A stretch of DNA of 43,328 bases from Auritidibacter ignavus (GTDB taxonomy: Bacteria; Actinomycetota; Actinomycetes; Actinomycetales; Micrococcaceae): positions 1-43,328 of the forward strand of contig NZ_RDQR01000022.1 of NCBI RefSeq assembly GCF_003703835.1. Reading direction: 5' to 3'. Shown here in pieces: positions 8,699 through 17,209 of this stretch. Under the pieces are notes generated by a model. The model ran no database searches. It had not been told where the DNA came from and saw nothing but the letters and a program-made list of their open reading frames with translations. The stretch's first letter is position 1. Every line of letters begins with the position of its first letter. The position numbers were made by a program, and so were the translations under genes.

Positions 8699-8731
8699 CA
8701 ACCAAAAGGTTGAGCCAGGTTCCAACCGGTT
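8699..8731. promoter_or_regulatory. Cluster of AACC/GGTT dyads between TCS and ABC operon
   Basis: Three small dyads lie back to back: CAACCAAAAGGTTG (8699-8712), GGTTCCAACC (8718-8727) and AACCGGTT (8724-8731). They sit between the divergent kinase gene and the ABC transporter. Because NarL-type regulators bind short inverted repeats, this is the natural candidate operator for the adjacent response regulator. No binding data are available. Confidence 0.45.
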
Positions 8732-8801
8732 AGCCGATGTGTCTGCTCTTCCTCACGCGAAGACTAGAAGGCATAGCTGGTGAGTCAACGAAAGGAACCC
8801 C

Positions 8802-9905
8802 ATGTTTCTTGCTGTTCGTGAAATATTCCATGCCAAAGGCAGGTTCAGCCTGATCACCGCAGTGATCGCGATGATGACCCTGTTGCTGATTATGCTGACC
8901 GGGCTCACCGCCGGACTCGGCGCCCAGAACACCTCCGCGTTACAGGCCCTGGACGCCGACCGGGTGGTGTTCTCCGCAGAACAAAACCCAGACGGCTCTA
9001 CCGCCGACCCCAGCTTCGCCAATTCCCAGATCACCGCCAGCCAGGCCGAGGACTGGGCCGAGGCCAACGGTGTAGATCACGTCGCCGGTCTGGGTGCTAG
9101 CCAAACCACGATGGAGACCGACTTCACCTCCTCGATCGCTCTGCTGTCTCTGCCGGAGGGAACCGCGATCCCCTCAGGGGAAACCGTTCGGCCCGGCACC
9201 GCTCTGGTGTCCCAGTCGGTGGCGGATGACCATGAGTTGCGCGTCGGCGAGACCATCACGGTCGGCTCTGAACAGGTCGAGGTCGCCGGTATGAGCGAGG
9301 ATGAGTACTACTCACACTCCCCGGTGGTCTGGACCGACACCGACACCTGGGCGGCCGCCACCCACCAGCAAGCCGATGCCGAGACCGTTGTGGGCACCGT
9401 GCTGTTGGTCCAGGGCACCGAGCCCGACGAGGCCGATGGCTCGTGGTCCACCACCGCCGAAAACACCGACACCCTGGCAGTGACCCCCCAGGAATCTTTC
9501 TCTGCACTGCCAGCCCACCAATCCGAACAGGGTTCGCTGGTGAGCATGCAGGGCTTCCTCTACGTGATTTCTGCTCTGGTCATCGTCTCCTTTCTGACCG
9601 TCTGGACCTTGCAACGCACCCGCGAGCTGTCGGTGCTTCGCGCCCTGGGAGCCTCCGGGACCTATCTGTTCAAAGATGCCCTGGGTCAAGCCGGCATCAT
9701 TTTGGCCGTCGGCGTCATCATCGGCACCCTGGCCGGTAGCGGACTCGGCGCACTAGCAGCCGGTGTCCTACCGTTCGAACTCACCTGGCTGACCCTGTTC
9801 GGCCCGATGGTCGGTATCTGGGCGCTGGGCATGATCGGCGGACTGATCGCCACCCGCAAGGTCGCCACCGTCAACCCACTCGAAGCCCTAGGCACCGCAG
9901 CCTAG
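8802..9905 (+). CDS. ABC transporter permease (MacB/FtsX type)
   Basis: A 367-residue permease with a membrane helix near residues 18-40, a long extracytoplasmic domain to about 245, then three helices (252-275, 295-320 and 330-352). The C-terminus VATVNPLEAL is a typical FtsX/MacB ending. Such permeases work as dimers with a separate ATPase and move substrates or mechanical signals across the envelope. GAAAGGA lies 5-6 nt before the ATG. The ATPase gene follows 55 nt later. It is divergent from the two-component system, so it is probably the output of that system. Confidence 0.85.
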   Translation: MFLAVREIFHAKGRFSLITAVIAMMTLLLIMLTGLTAGLGAQNTSALQALDADRVVFSAEQNPDGSTADPSFANSQITASQAEDWAEANGVDHVAGLGASQTTMETDFTSSIALLSLPEGTAIPSGETVRPGTALVSQSVADDHELRVGETITVGSEQVEVAGMSEDEYYSHSPVVWTDTDTWAAATHQQADAETVVGTVLLVQGTEPDEADGSWSTTAENTDTLAVTPQESFSALPAHQSEQGSLVSMQGFLYVISALVIVSFLTVWTLQRTRELSVLRALGASGTYLFKDALGQAGIILAVGVIIGTLAGSGLGALAAGVLPFELTWLTLFGPMVGIWALGMIGGLIATRKVATVNPLEALGTAA

Positions 9906-9960
9906 CCACCAGCCACCGACCCCAACCAGGCTTCTGCCCTCTCTGCACACAGGAGACATC

Positions 9961-10740
9961 ATGACTGCATCGACACTGACGACACCAACTCTGCAACTGA
10001 ACCAGATCACCCAGATCTTCCCCGACGGAGACTCCGACATCACCGCCCTGGACCACGTCGACCTCACCGCCCACCCCGGTGACGTCACCGGACTGCTGGG
10101 AGAATCCGGATCTGGTAAGTCCACGTTACTGTCCATCGCCGCCGGCTTGATCGCCCCCACCAGCGGCGAGGTGATCATCGCCGGCGATGACATCTCCTCC
10201 GCCTCGGCGTCGGAACGGGCCCGGGTACGGCTGAATCACATTGGTTTCATTTTCCAGCAACCGAATTTATTGAGCTCGCTGACCGTGATGGATCAGTTAC
10301 TGATCACCGAGCACCTGCGCGGTGTGCGCGGTCGGGCCCTGCGCGCCCGTCGGTCTCGGGCCGAACAGCTATTGGAACGGGTTGGTCTGCCCGGCTACGG
10401 GTCCCGCAACACCTCCCAGCTCTCCGGCGGTCAGAAACAGCGTGTCAATATCGCCCGGGCACTGATGGGTGAGCCCGACGTGCTCCTGGCCGATGAGCCC
10501 ACCTCGGCCCTAGACCACGAGCTGTCCACCCGGATCATGACGTTGTTGTCGGAGCTGACCCACGAGTTGAATCTCGCCTCGGTGATTATTACCCACGACC
10601 GGTCGATGCTTGCGGTAATGGACCGCACCGTGGTGCTACAGGACGGTGTGCTCCACGAACAGCACGAGGACGACCCCGCCACCCCACAACTCGCGTACGC
10701 CTCACCGGAGGTGTGTTGTGTTTTGCCTCACAGGCGGTAA
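9961..10740 (+). CDS. ABC transporter ATP-binding protein (MacB/LolD type)
   Basis: The protein has 259 residues. Walker A is GESGSGKST near 49-57, the Q-loop is FIFQQPN, the signature is LSGGQKQRVNIARAL, Walker B is VLLADEPTSALD and the H-loop is IITHD. All sites are intact. The domain order and the Q-loop sequence match the LolD/MacB branch that partners FtsX-like permeases, here the gene just upstream. AGGAGA precedes the ATG by 6 nt. The last 25 or so residues are a variable tail. The transported substrate is unknown. Confidence 0.9.
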   Translation: MTASTLTTPTLQLNQITQIFPDGDSDITALDHVDLTAHPGDVTGLLGESGSGKSTLLSIAAGLIAPTSGEVIIAGDDISSASASERARVRLNHIGFIFQQPNLLSSLTVMDQLLITEHLRGVRGRALRARRSRAEQLLERVGLPGYGSRNTSQLSGGQKQRVNIARALMGEPDVLLADEPTSALDHELSTRIMTLLSELTHELNLASVIITHDRSMLAVMDRTVVLQDGVLHEQHEDDPATPQLAYASPEVCCVLPHRR

Positions 10741-10785
10741 TCTAAGGGGCGAACACTTCGTCGGCATCGGAAGGAACCCCAGGCT

Positions 10786-12855
10786 ATGTCATCAACAGCT
10801 GAGACCACACACCCGGTGTTATGGGAGCCTACCGCTGCACACACCGCCCATCATCCGATGACCCGTTTTGCTCGGCGAATCGAAGACAAATATGGGGTGA
10901 CTCTGGCAAACTACGCGGACTTGCACCGGTGGTCGGTGGATCACCTGGCTGACTTCTGGCGCGAAGTCTGGGAGTTTTCCGATGTGATCGCCTCGACCGG
11001 CTCCGAGACGGTTTACGAGGGCGAGGAGATGCAGCACACTCGCTGGTTCCCGGATGCTCGTCTGAACTTCGCCGAAAACATGCTCCGCCATGTTGCCACG
11101 CAACCCGAGGCTGAAGCCATCATCGGTGAACACGAGCTCAGTGGCACCGAAACACTCACCTGGCGACAATTCCACGACCAGGTTGCTGCACTCGCCCACT
11201 ATCTGCGGGCAGTCGGGGTACAACCCGGGGACGCGGTCTCGGCGGTACTGCCGAATCTGCCACAGACCATGGTGGCCATGCTGGCCACGGCCTCGGTGGG
11301 TGCCATCTGGTCAGTGGTCAATACGGACTTCTCCGCCCACGGTGTGGCCGACCGTTTCGCGCAGATTGAGCCGAAGGTGCTGATCACTGCCGAAGGGTTC
11401 GAGTTCAACGGCACCTACCGCGATCTGCGCCCGACCATTCCCGCCCTGCTCGAGGTGCTTCCTACCGTGGAACATCACCTGCTGATTGACCGCTACTGCG
11501 CCGATGAGCACCTCACCACTGCCGGGGTGGAGCTGGGCGACGAGTTACCCGATCTGGGCTCAATCACCTCCACCCGGTACTCCCAGGTCATTGCGGAAAC
11601 CCACGAGGCGGTATACGAGCAAGTACCCTTTGGCCACCCGCTGTGGGTGCTCTATTCGTCCGGCACCACCGGCAAGCCCAAAGGCATCGTTCACTCGCAC
11701 GGCGGAATGACCATCGAGTTCTACAAGCTCGGTGGCATCCACGCCGGGTTGGGGCCCGATGATCGCAGCTATTACGCGGTGGCCACCACCTGGATGGTGT
11801 GGAACCTGTTGCTAGCGATGCTGATGTCCGGGGCAACCATCATCACCTACGACGGCTCCCCCACTGCCGGCGGACCCGCCAAAACCTTCGAGATCCTGGC
11901 CAAACACCGCGTCACGTTCTTCGGCACCGGCGCCGCCCTGCTCTCACTGGCCGAACGTGCCGGGATCTTCCCCAACCGTCAGATGGATCTCTCCAGCATC
12001 AAGACCATGATGGTCACCGGCTCCCCGTTGCCCGACACCACCTGGGAATGGGTGTATCAGGCGATTAATCCCGACCTGCGACTGGGTTCGGACTCAGGTG
12101 GCACCGATATGTGCTCGGCCTTTGTCGGCACTAACCCGTATCGGCCGGTACGTCGCGCTGTGTTGATGGGTGCCTATCTGGGGGTTGATGCCCGCGTCGT
12201 CAATCCCGAAGGCCAGCGCGTCTTTGACGAGGTCGGCGAACTCGTCGTCGCCCAGCCCATGCCGTCCATGCCCATCTACTTCTGGAACGACCCGGATGGC
12301 CAACGCTATCACTCCGCCTATTTCGACGTCTTCGATGGCCTGTGGCGTCACGGGGACTGGGCCACCGAACTCTCCGGGGGCGAAACACTCAGCGCAACCG
12401 GCGAGACTGCTGGCAACGGCTTCATCATTCACGGCCGGTCTGACTCCACCATCAACCGTGGTGGCATCCGGATGGGCTCGGCTGACATCACCCAGGTGGT
12501 CGACGGGGTTGACGGCGTCGCAGCATCCATGGTGATCGGTGCCGAGCTGTCCGGTGGCGACTACTATATGCCACTATTTGTGGTGCCCATCCCGGGCACC
12601 TCTGTGACCGAGGAGCTCAAACAGGATATCGTCACGGCCATTCGCACCCGGATTTCTCCGCGCTATGTCCCGGACGAGATCATCGAAGCCCCGGCAGTAC
12701 CCACCACCAAGACCGGCAAGCTCTTGGAGGTTCCGGTGAAACGACTCTTCCAAGGTGCTTCACCCGATACCGTCAATAAGGCCACCGCCAGCGATGCCGA
12801 CACCCTGGAGTGGTACATCAAGAAAGCTGAGGACTTCGTCGCTCAGCGTCAGTGA
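10786..12855 (+). CDS. Acetoacetyl-CoA synthetase
   Basis: A 689-residue member of the AMP-forming ligase family. The N-terminus has the ACS-type cap with WFPDARLNFAENML, characteristic of acetoacetate-CoA ligases. The P-loop YSSGTTGKPKG is near residues 289-299. SDSGGTDMCSAF is motif A5, and the catalytic Lys lies in TKTGKLLEVPVKRLF near the C-terminus. It activates acetoacetate, or a related 3-oxo acid, with ATP and CoA in the cytosol, feeding ketone-body or branched-chain catabolism. GGAAGGAAC lies about 8 nt upstream. It ends 6 bp from the convergent aldo/keto reductase. Confidence 0.87.
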   Translation: MSSTAETTHPVLWEPTAAHTAHHPMTRFARRIEDKYGVTLANYADLHRWSVDHLADFWREVWEFSDVIASTGSETVYEGEEMQHTRWFPDARLNFAENMLRHVATQPEAEAIIGEHELSGTETLTWRQFHDQVAALAHYLRAVGVQPGDAVSAVLPNLPQTMVAMLATASVGAIWSVVNTDFSAHGVADRFAQIEPKVLITAEGFEFNGTYRDLRPTIPALLEVLPTVEHHLLIDRYCADEHLTTAGVELGDELPDLGSITSTRYSQVIAETHEAVYEQVPFGHPLWVLYSSGTTGKPKGIVHSHGGMTIEFYKLGGIHAGLGPDDRSYYAVATTWMVWNLLLAMLMSGATIITYDGSPTAGGPAKTFEILAKHRVTFFGTGAALLSLAERAGIFPNRQMDLSSIKTMMVTGSPLPDTTWEWVYQAINPDLRLGSDSGGTDMCSAFVGTNPYRPVRRAVLMGAYLGVDARVVNPEGQRVFDEVGELVVAQPMPSMPIYFWNDPDGQRYHSAYFDVFDGLWRHGDWATELSGGETLSATGETAGNGFIIHGRSDSTINRGGIRMGSADITQVVDGVDGVAASMVIGAELSGGDYYMPLFVVPIPGTSVTEELKQDIVTAIRTRISPRYVPDEIIEAPAVPTTKTGKLLEVPVKRLFQGASPDTVNKATASDADTLEWYIKKAEDFVAQRQ

Positions 12856-12861
12856 CGGTGA

Positions 12862-13806
12862 TCAGGCGAAGATCTCGGAGGCCTCAGTCAGCAACCGGAC
12901 TTCTTCGTCGCTGAGTTGTAGCGTGGTGGCTTCCAGCAAGGCCGGGAGTTGTTCGGCCGTGCGGGCTGAGGCAATCGGGGCCGTGACTCCACGGGCCAAC
13001 AGCCACGCCAGCGCTACGGAAGCCGGTTGGACCTGGTGGTGCTGCGCAACCTCGACGAGCTGGTCCACCACACGCAGACCGTCAGCGTTGAAGTACTCGG
13101 AGACGTGGTTCTTTCGTTCGGTCTCTAAGTCAGCCTCGGTGTGATACTTCCCGGTCAAGAACCCTGCTGCCAAACCGAAGTAGGGGAACACCGCGAGATT
13201 ATTCTCTTCGGCCACGGCCCGGTAGGTGTTTTCATAGTCGGCACGACGAACCAGGTTGTAGTGCGGTTGGATCGCCACCGGCAACGCCAAATTCTCCTTT
13301 CGGGCCACACGGAACCACTCCCGCATCCGATCGGGCGAATAATTCGACAGACCGATATAGCGAATGTGCCCGGCGGTGACGAGCTCGTCAAAGGCCTGAG
13401 CTTGATCGGCAATCGGCACCTCAGTGTTGTCGAAGTGCCCGTAGTACAGATCGATGTAGTCAGTCTGGAGACGGCGTAGGGACTCCTTCACCTGCGACTG
13501 AAGATAATCCAAGGTCTGTGGTGCCTGCGGAAAATCGCGGACTTTGGTGGCCACCACCACGCGGTCACGAGGCTGGCGAGCCAGCCAGGATCCAATCACG
13601 GCCTCGGATTCACCTCCCACAGCATTCGGCGCCCAATGGGGGTAGGTGTCGGCGGTGTCTAAAAAGTTACCCCCGGCATCACAGTAGGCGTCCAAGATCC
13701 GGTGGGCGGTGGGTTCATCTGCGGTCCAGCCGAACGTATTAGTCCCCAGGTTCAGTGGAAAAACGTCCAAGTCTGTCTGGGGGATCGTGACACGTTGTTG
13801 CGTCAT
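12862..13806 (-). CDS. Aldo/keto reductase
   Basis: A 314-residue TIM-barrel NADPH-dependent reductase. The catalytic tetrad can be placed at Asp50, Tyr55 (FLDTADTYPHW), Lys88 (VATKVRD) and His124 (YYGHFDN). The C-terminal cofactor region includes PIASARTAEQLPALLEA. This subgroup (AKR11/12-like, related to YajO and IolS) reduces aldehydes or ketones of unknown physiological identity. GAAAGGATGG lies upstream of the ATG. It appears monocistronic. Confidence 0.85.
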   Translation of the reverse strand: MTQQRVTIPQTDLDVFPLNLGTNTFGWTADEPTAHRILDAYCDAGGNFLDTADTYPHWAPNAVGGESEAVIGSWLARQPRDRVVVATKVRDFPQAPQTLDYLQSQVKESLRRLQTDYIDLYYGHFDNTEVPIADQAQAFDELVTAGHIRYIGLSNYSPDRMREWFRVARKENLALPVAIQPHYNLVRRADYENTYRAVAEENNLAVFPYFGLAAGFLTGKYHTEADLETERKNHVSEYFNADGLRVVDQLVEVAQHHQVQPASVALAWLLARGVTAPIASARTAEQLPALLEATTLQLSDEEVRLLTEASEIFA

Positions 13807-13898
13807 CGCCGAGCCATCCTTTCTCTACCGGGGGTACTGCTTTTCTCATCACAACACATCAGCGGGGGTGGATTCCAGGACCTCGTTGACCAGACGGG

Positions 13899-14495
13899 CT
13901 AGTCCAGGCCACGGGCGGTGAGCGCATCCCCAAGATCATCGGCGTGTTTCAAGCTCAGGACCAAAACGGGTACCGCCCACGACCACGGCGCGATGCGCAC
14001 ACCCCGGGCGCGTTGGGCTTCTCTGACCTGGTTTATGACCGCCGAGAGGGTTCCCACCGAGTTGAGCATCAGCCCCAGCGCCAACCCGATCTTCTCCGGA
14101 TTCGCCCCGAACCGGCGCAGGGGCCCGAAGAGTTTTTCGGTCGTGGCCACAATGCCCGAAATCTCGGTGGTGCGGGTCAGCACCTGGGCGAGCAGGATGA
14201 TCGAGATGAGTCGTGCGGTATTGGTGGCAGCGTGGACGGGGTCCAGAAAGATCAGCTGGGTGACCACCAGAAAGACCAGCAGAAAAGAGAGTCGCAACAG
14301 GTCGGTCACCAGCAATCGCAACGGAAGTTGGGCCACCAGATACCCCAGAATCGGCAGGAGCACGAAAACTACGGCCGCCGGATAGGAGGGTGGAATCAGA
14401 AACAACACCAGAGCAGTCAGGGCCAGCACGAGCAGTTTCAGCCCGGCCGGGGCTCGGTGTACCAGCGAGTTTCCTGGGATATAGAGCGAAATCAT
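13899..14495 (-). CDS. bioN: Biotin ECF transporter T component BioN
   Basis: A 198-residue membrane protein with about five spans (residues 20-135 and 170-188). Both short coupling motifs of EcfT proteins are visible as Ala-Arg-Gly at 163-165 (AQRARGVR) and 194-196 (LTARGLD), which contact the ATPase. The ATG at 14495 overlaps the bioM stop as ATGA, showing translational coupling, so longer forms starting upstream are unlikely. With BioM and BioY it forms the biotin uptake complex. Confidence 0.88.
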   Translation of the reverse strand: MISLYIPGNSLVHRAPAGLKLLVLALTALVLFLIPPSYPAAVVFVLLPILGYLVAQLPLRLLVTDLLRLSFLLVFLVVTQLIFLDPVHAATNTARLISIILLAQVLTRTTEISGIVATTEKLFGPLRRFGANPEKIGLALGLMLNSVGTLSAVINQVREAQRARGVRIAPWSWAVPVLVLSLKHADDLGDALTARGLD

Positions 14496-15238
14496 AGTCG
14501 TTCCTGGTCGATCTCGGAATGAATAAAGTCCAGGTAGTTTTCCACCACGGTACGGGGGTGACCGTGTTCGCGCAGACGTCCCTGGTGGATCCACAAGCAG
14601 TCGTCGCAGGCGGTGGCAAAGTCCAGGTCGTGGGTGACCAACACCAGCTGGGTTTCTCTCGGCAGGTGCAATAGTCTGCGTCGGACTAACAAGGCGTGGC
14701 GGGTGTCCAGCATCGAGGTCGGCTCATCGGCGATCACCAGCTGTGGCTCGGTAATCAGTACCGAGCACAGCGCCAAGCGTTGCAGTTGTCCCGACGACAG
14801 GGACAGGCACGGCCGATCGGCCAGCTCGGTGAGGTGATGCGCTTCCATGGCCGCCTGCACGCGGGCGGCCATCTCGTCTTTGGACAGCCCGGAGCCACGC
14901 AATGAGAGCGCGATGTCTTCTTCCACCGTGGGCATGACCACCTGAGCGGCTGCCTGCGGGAAGATCATCCCGATCCTGCCACGCAACCCCGGAGCCATTT
15001 TCGCTTTCCCAGGCCCCTGGGAGACCAGGTGTCCATTCACCGTGGCGGCACCGGAGGTATATCCCAGCAGACCGGCCAGCACGCGGGCCAGGGTGGATTT
15101 ACCCGAACCGTTCTCGCCAATAATGGCGATTCGAGGTGCGTCGAGTTCGGCGGTGATATCGGTCAGAAGTTGTGCTTGGCCGGAGGATTCACCGGGTGCA
15201 TCAACCCTGACGCACAACTGATCGAAGGCAATCGTCAT
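14492..15238 (-). CDS. bioM: Biotin ECF transporter ATPase BioM
   Basis: This 248-residue ABC ATPase has Walker A GENGSGKST near residue 37, an LSSGQLQRLAL signature, Walker B LVIADEPTSMLD and the switch LVTHD. The Q-loop IGMIFPQAAAQV is typical of CbiO/EcfA-type ATPases. The ATG at 15238 is only 15 bp from the divergent bioQ start, so its promoter must lie within or right beside bioQ. It energises biotin import with BioN and BioY. Confidence 0.88.
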   Translation of the reverse strand: MTIAFDQLCVRVDAPGESSGQAQLLTDITAELDAPRIAIIGENGSGKSTLARVLAGLLGYTSGAATVNGHLVSQGPGKAKMAPGLRGRIGMIFPQAAAQVVMPTVEEDIALSLRGSGLSKDEMAARVQAAMEAHHLTELADRPCLSLSSGQLQRLALCSVLITEPQLVIADEPTSMLDTRHALLVRRRLLHLPRETQLVLVTHDLDFATACDDCLWIHQGRLREHGHPRTVVENYLDFIHSEIDQERL

Positions 15239-15241
15239 CGT

Positions 15242-15247
15242 TATGAT
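15242..15247 (+). promoter_or_regulatory. -10 element for a leaderless bioQ message
   Basis: TATGAT is a good -10 hexamer, followed by 6 nt and then the bioQ ATG at 15254. Transcription would begin at the A of the start codon. No Shine-Dalgarno exists in the 15-bp gap, which supports a leaderless message. Confidence 0.5.
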
Positions 15248-15253
15248 ATTCCC

Positions 15254-15904
15254 ATGGTCTCTCGGAAAACATCGGCCCCTATCGTGGTGGATGATCTCAT
15301 CCGGTGCGGACTGGAGATCCTGCGCACCCACGGGCTAGCCGATGTCTCGATGCGCCGGGTGGCCACCACACTGGGGGTGCGGCCCTCGGCATTGTACTGG
15401 CATGTCAAAGATAAACAGTCGTTGCTGGCACTGATGGCCGATGAGATTTTGGCTGGCATGAAGATTCGTAACACCGATTCATTGAGCCACCGCGCCCTGA
15501 CGCTGTACCAGGGATTGCTCGCCACCCGCGATGCCGCAGAACTCGTCAGCTCGGTGATTGCACTGGGAACCGGAGGCAATCGGCTTCGGCGTAGCTTACG
15601 CCAGGCCAGAGAAATGGACCAGGAACCAGACCCGGAGTTGCTGACCGACACGCTGGTGTCACTGATCTTAGGTGCGGCCGTGGTCTCCCAACAGCGATTG
15701 CAGGCCGAACAACTGGGCCTGACCACCGCGGACACGGTGCCGGAGCGGAACCAGGTGCGCAGTGATTTTGCCCAGATGCTCAAGGTGGTTATTCCCTCCT
15801 CGGCCTCAGGCGCGGAAGGCCTTCGGGTAGGCGCGCCACAGCCCCATGGTGATCAGCACGGTCAGCACCACCTTGGTGAGGTCACCGGGCAAGAAGACCA
15901 GTGA
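15254..15904 (+). CDS. bioQ: TetR-family biotin regulator BioQ
   Basis: This 216-residue TetR protein has its helix-turn-helix near residues 25-55 (ADVSMRRVATTLGVRPSALYWHVKDKQSLL) and a helical ligand domain after it. It lies between bioM and bioY, and a perfect TGAAC-N3-GTTCA box stands before bioY. Both match the actinobacterial biotin repressor BioQ, which represses biotin synthesis or uptake genes. The last 33 codons (15806-15904) run antisense through the 3' end of bioY. No earlier stop exists, so the tail appears real. The tail is His/Gly/Gln-rich and unlike the rest of the protein. Confidence 0.75.
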   Translation: MVSRKTSAPIVVDDLIRCGLEILRTHGLADVSMRRVATTLGVRPSALYWHVKDKQSLLALMADEILAGMKIRNTDSLSHRALTLYQGLLATRDAAELVSSVIALGTGGNRLRRSLRQAREMDQEPDPELLTDTLVSLILGAAVVSQQRLQAEQLGLTTADTVPERNQVRSDFAQMLKVVIPSSASGAEGLRVGAPQPHGDQHGQHHLGEVTGQEDQ

Positions 15905-16438
15905 GGTATAGGCGGTCTCCAGCATGCTCAGCCCGGTCATCAGCGCCTGCCCCGGGATACCAAAAGCATAAATCACCAAAATACCGCCGACGATGCTGCC
16001 CAGTGCCACTTTCCACCAGGTAATGCGCAACCCGGTACGCCATGAGCTCGCGCCGTGGACGATCAGGCCGATGACGACAACACCGGCCAACCAGCCGATC
16101 AAGTAACCCACCGTCGGGGTGGCGAACACGCCGATACCACCACGACCACCAGCCAGCAGGGGCAGTCCCAGTGTTACGGCCAGTTCCAGCAGCGCCACCG
16201 CACCGAGTCCGCGCCAGGGTCCCAGCACGGAACCGGCCAGCATCACCCCCAAGGTTTGTAGCGTAATGGGCACACCGCCGGCAATATTGATGCTGCCAAC
16301 GAGCCCGAAGGCTCCGATGAGCGCGGCAAACACCGCTATTTGTGCCAGCGCGCGGGCCGAGACACCGCCTCGAAATCGAGAGGTTCTCGCCTCGTGTTGA
16401 GGTGTGCGCGCATCGTCAGGGGTGGTGGTTTCAGCCAT
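15806..16438 (-). CDS. bioY: Biotin-specific S component BioY
   Basis: A 210-residue membrane protein with six spans. It shows the BioY pattern, with VPITLQTLGVMLAGSVLGP near residues 55-73 and GLPLLAGGRGGIGVFATPTVGYLIGW near 90-115, which form the biotin pocket. The first 24 residues are a polar cytoplasmic lead. The perfect BioQ box is 75 bp upstream. Its 3' end overlaps bioQ tail to tail by 99 bp. It captures biotin and partners BioM/BioN, which are encoded beyond bioQ on the same strand. Confidence 0.92.
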   Translation of the reverse strand: MAETTTPDDARTPQHEARTSRFRGGVSARALAQIAVFAALIGAFGLVGSINIAGGVPITLQTLGVMLAGSVLGPWRGLGAVALLELAVTLGLPLLAGGRGGIGVFATPTVGYLIGWLAGVVVIGLIVHGASSWRTGLRITWWKVALGSIVGGILVIYAFGIPGQALMTGLSMLETAYTSLVFLPGDLTKVVLTVLITMGLWRAYPKAFRA

Positions 16439-16512
16439 GATGTGAATTCTTCCAACGGTCGATGAGGGGTCATCCGCAGGCGGGACACCTGAGGGTTTAA
16501 AACACCGTTCAC

Positions 16513-16525
16513 TGAACAGCGTTCA
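16513..16525. promoter_or_regulatory. BioQ box
   Basis: TGAACAGCGTTCA matches exactly the palindrome TGAAC-N3-GTTCA known for BioQ in corynebacteria and mycobacteria. An overlapping shorter dyad, GTTCACTGAAC, lies at 16507-16517. The site stands 75 bp upstream of bioY and about 150 bp upstream of the divergent SRPBCC gene. Confidence 0.8.
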
Positions 16526-16673
16526 ATACATGGTAGACCCGCAAGCCCCACCTGCGAAAATCCGGGTCAATATTACTGCGGATCGGGCCCGAGATCTGGC
16601 TGTGGATACGGCACCGGATCGGCATTTTCGCGTACAGTATGACACGCAACCATCATCCGAAAGGTGCCCTGTG

Positions 16674-17207
16674 ATGAACGATTCCTCATCCCGTCCGATC
16701 AACCCCGACACCGGGCTGCCACAAACCGCACCCCAGGCTGGATGGCCAACGGCGGTCGACGCTGGCCCGAAGGTCATCTCCTACCGCGTCAACGTCAAGG
16801 CCAGCCCGGAGGAACTCTGGGAGATTCTGGCCGACCCCCACCGCCACCACGAGATCGACGGCTCTGACACGGTCAAGCCCAAAGTCTCCGGACCGCACCG
16901 GCTGACGATCGGCGATACGTTTAAAGTCGCCATGCACAAGTTCGGCATCGACTACACCATGAAGTTGACCACGGTGGCCGCAATCCCGGGAGAGATTGTG
17001 GAATGGAAACACCCCGGTGGCCACACCTGGCGCTGGGAATTTGCCACCGATGCGCACCACCCGGGCTACACCACGGTCACCGAATCCTTCGACTATTCCT
17101 CGGTGCCGTTCTTGGTGGCGATGGCCTACTACTTCTCGAATACCGTGGCATTCAACGCCCAGGGTATCCAGGCATCGTTGACTCGACTGGCAGGACGCTA
17201 TCTCTGA
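16674..17207 (+). CDS. SRPBCC-fold protein
   Basis: A 177-residue protein with a START/polyketide-cyclase-like fold. It starts with a Pro-rich lead of about 35 residues, then VISYRVNVKASPEELWEILADPHRHHEIDGS, the usual first strand and helix, and ends with a long C-terminal helix. Such proteins bind hydrophobic ligands. The start could be ATG 16674 or GTG 16671; GAAAGG lies 6-9 nt before them. The next gene begins 2 nt after its stop, so the two are translated in tandem. The ligand is unknown. Confidence 0.72.
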   Translation: MNDSSSRPINPDTGLPQTAPQAGWPTAVDAGPKVISYRVNVKASPEELWEILADPHRHHEIDGSDTVKPKVSGPHRLTIGDTFKVAMHKFGIDYTMKLTTVAAIPGEIVEWKHPGGHTWRWEFATDAHHPGYTTVTESFDYSSVPFLVAMAYYFSNTVAFNAQGIQASLTRLAGRYL

Positions 17208-17209
17208 TC

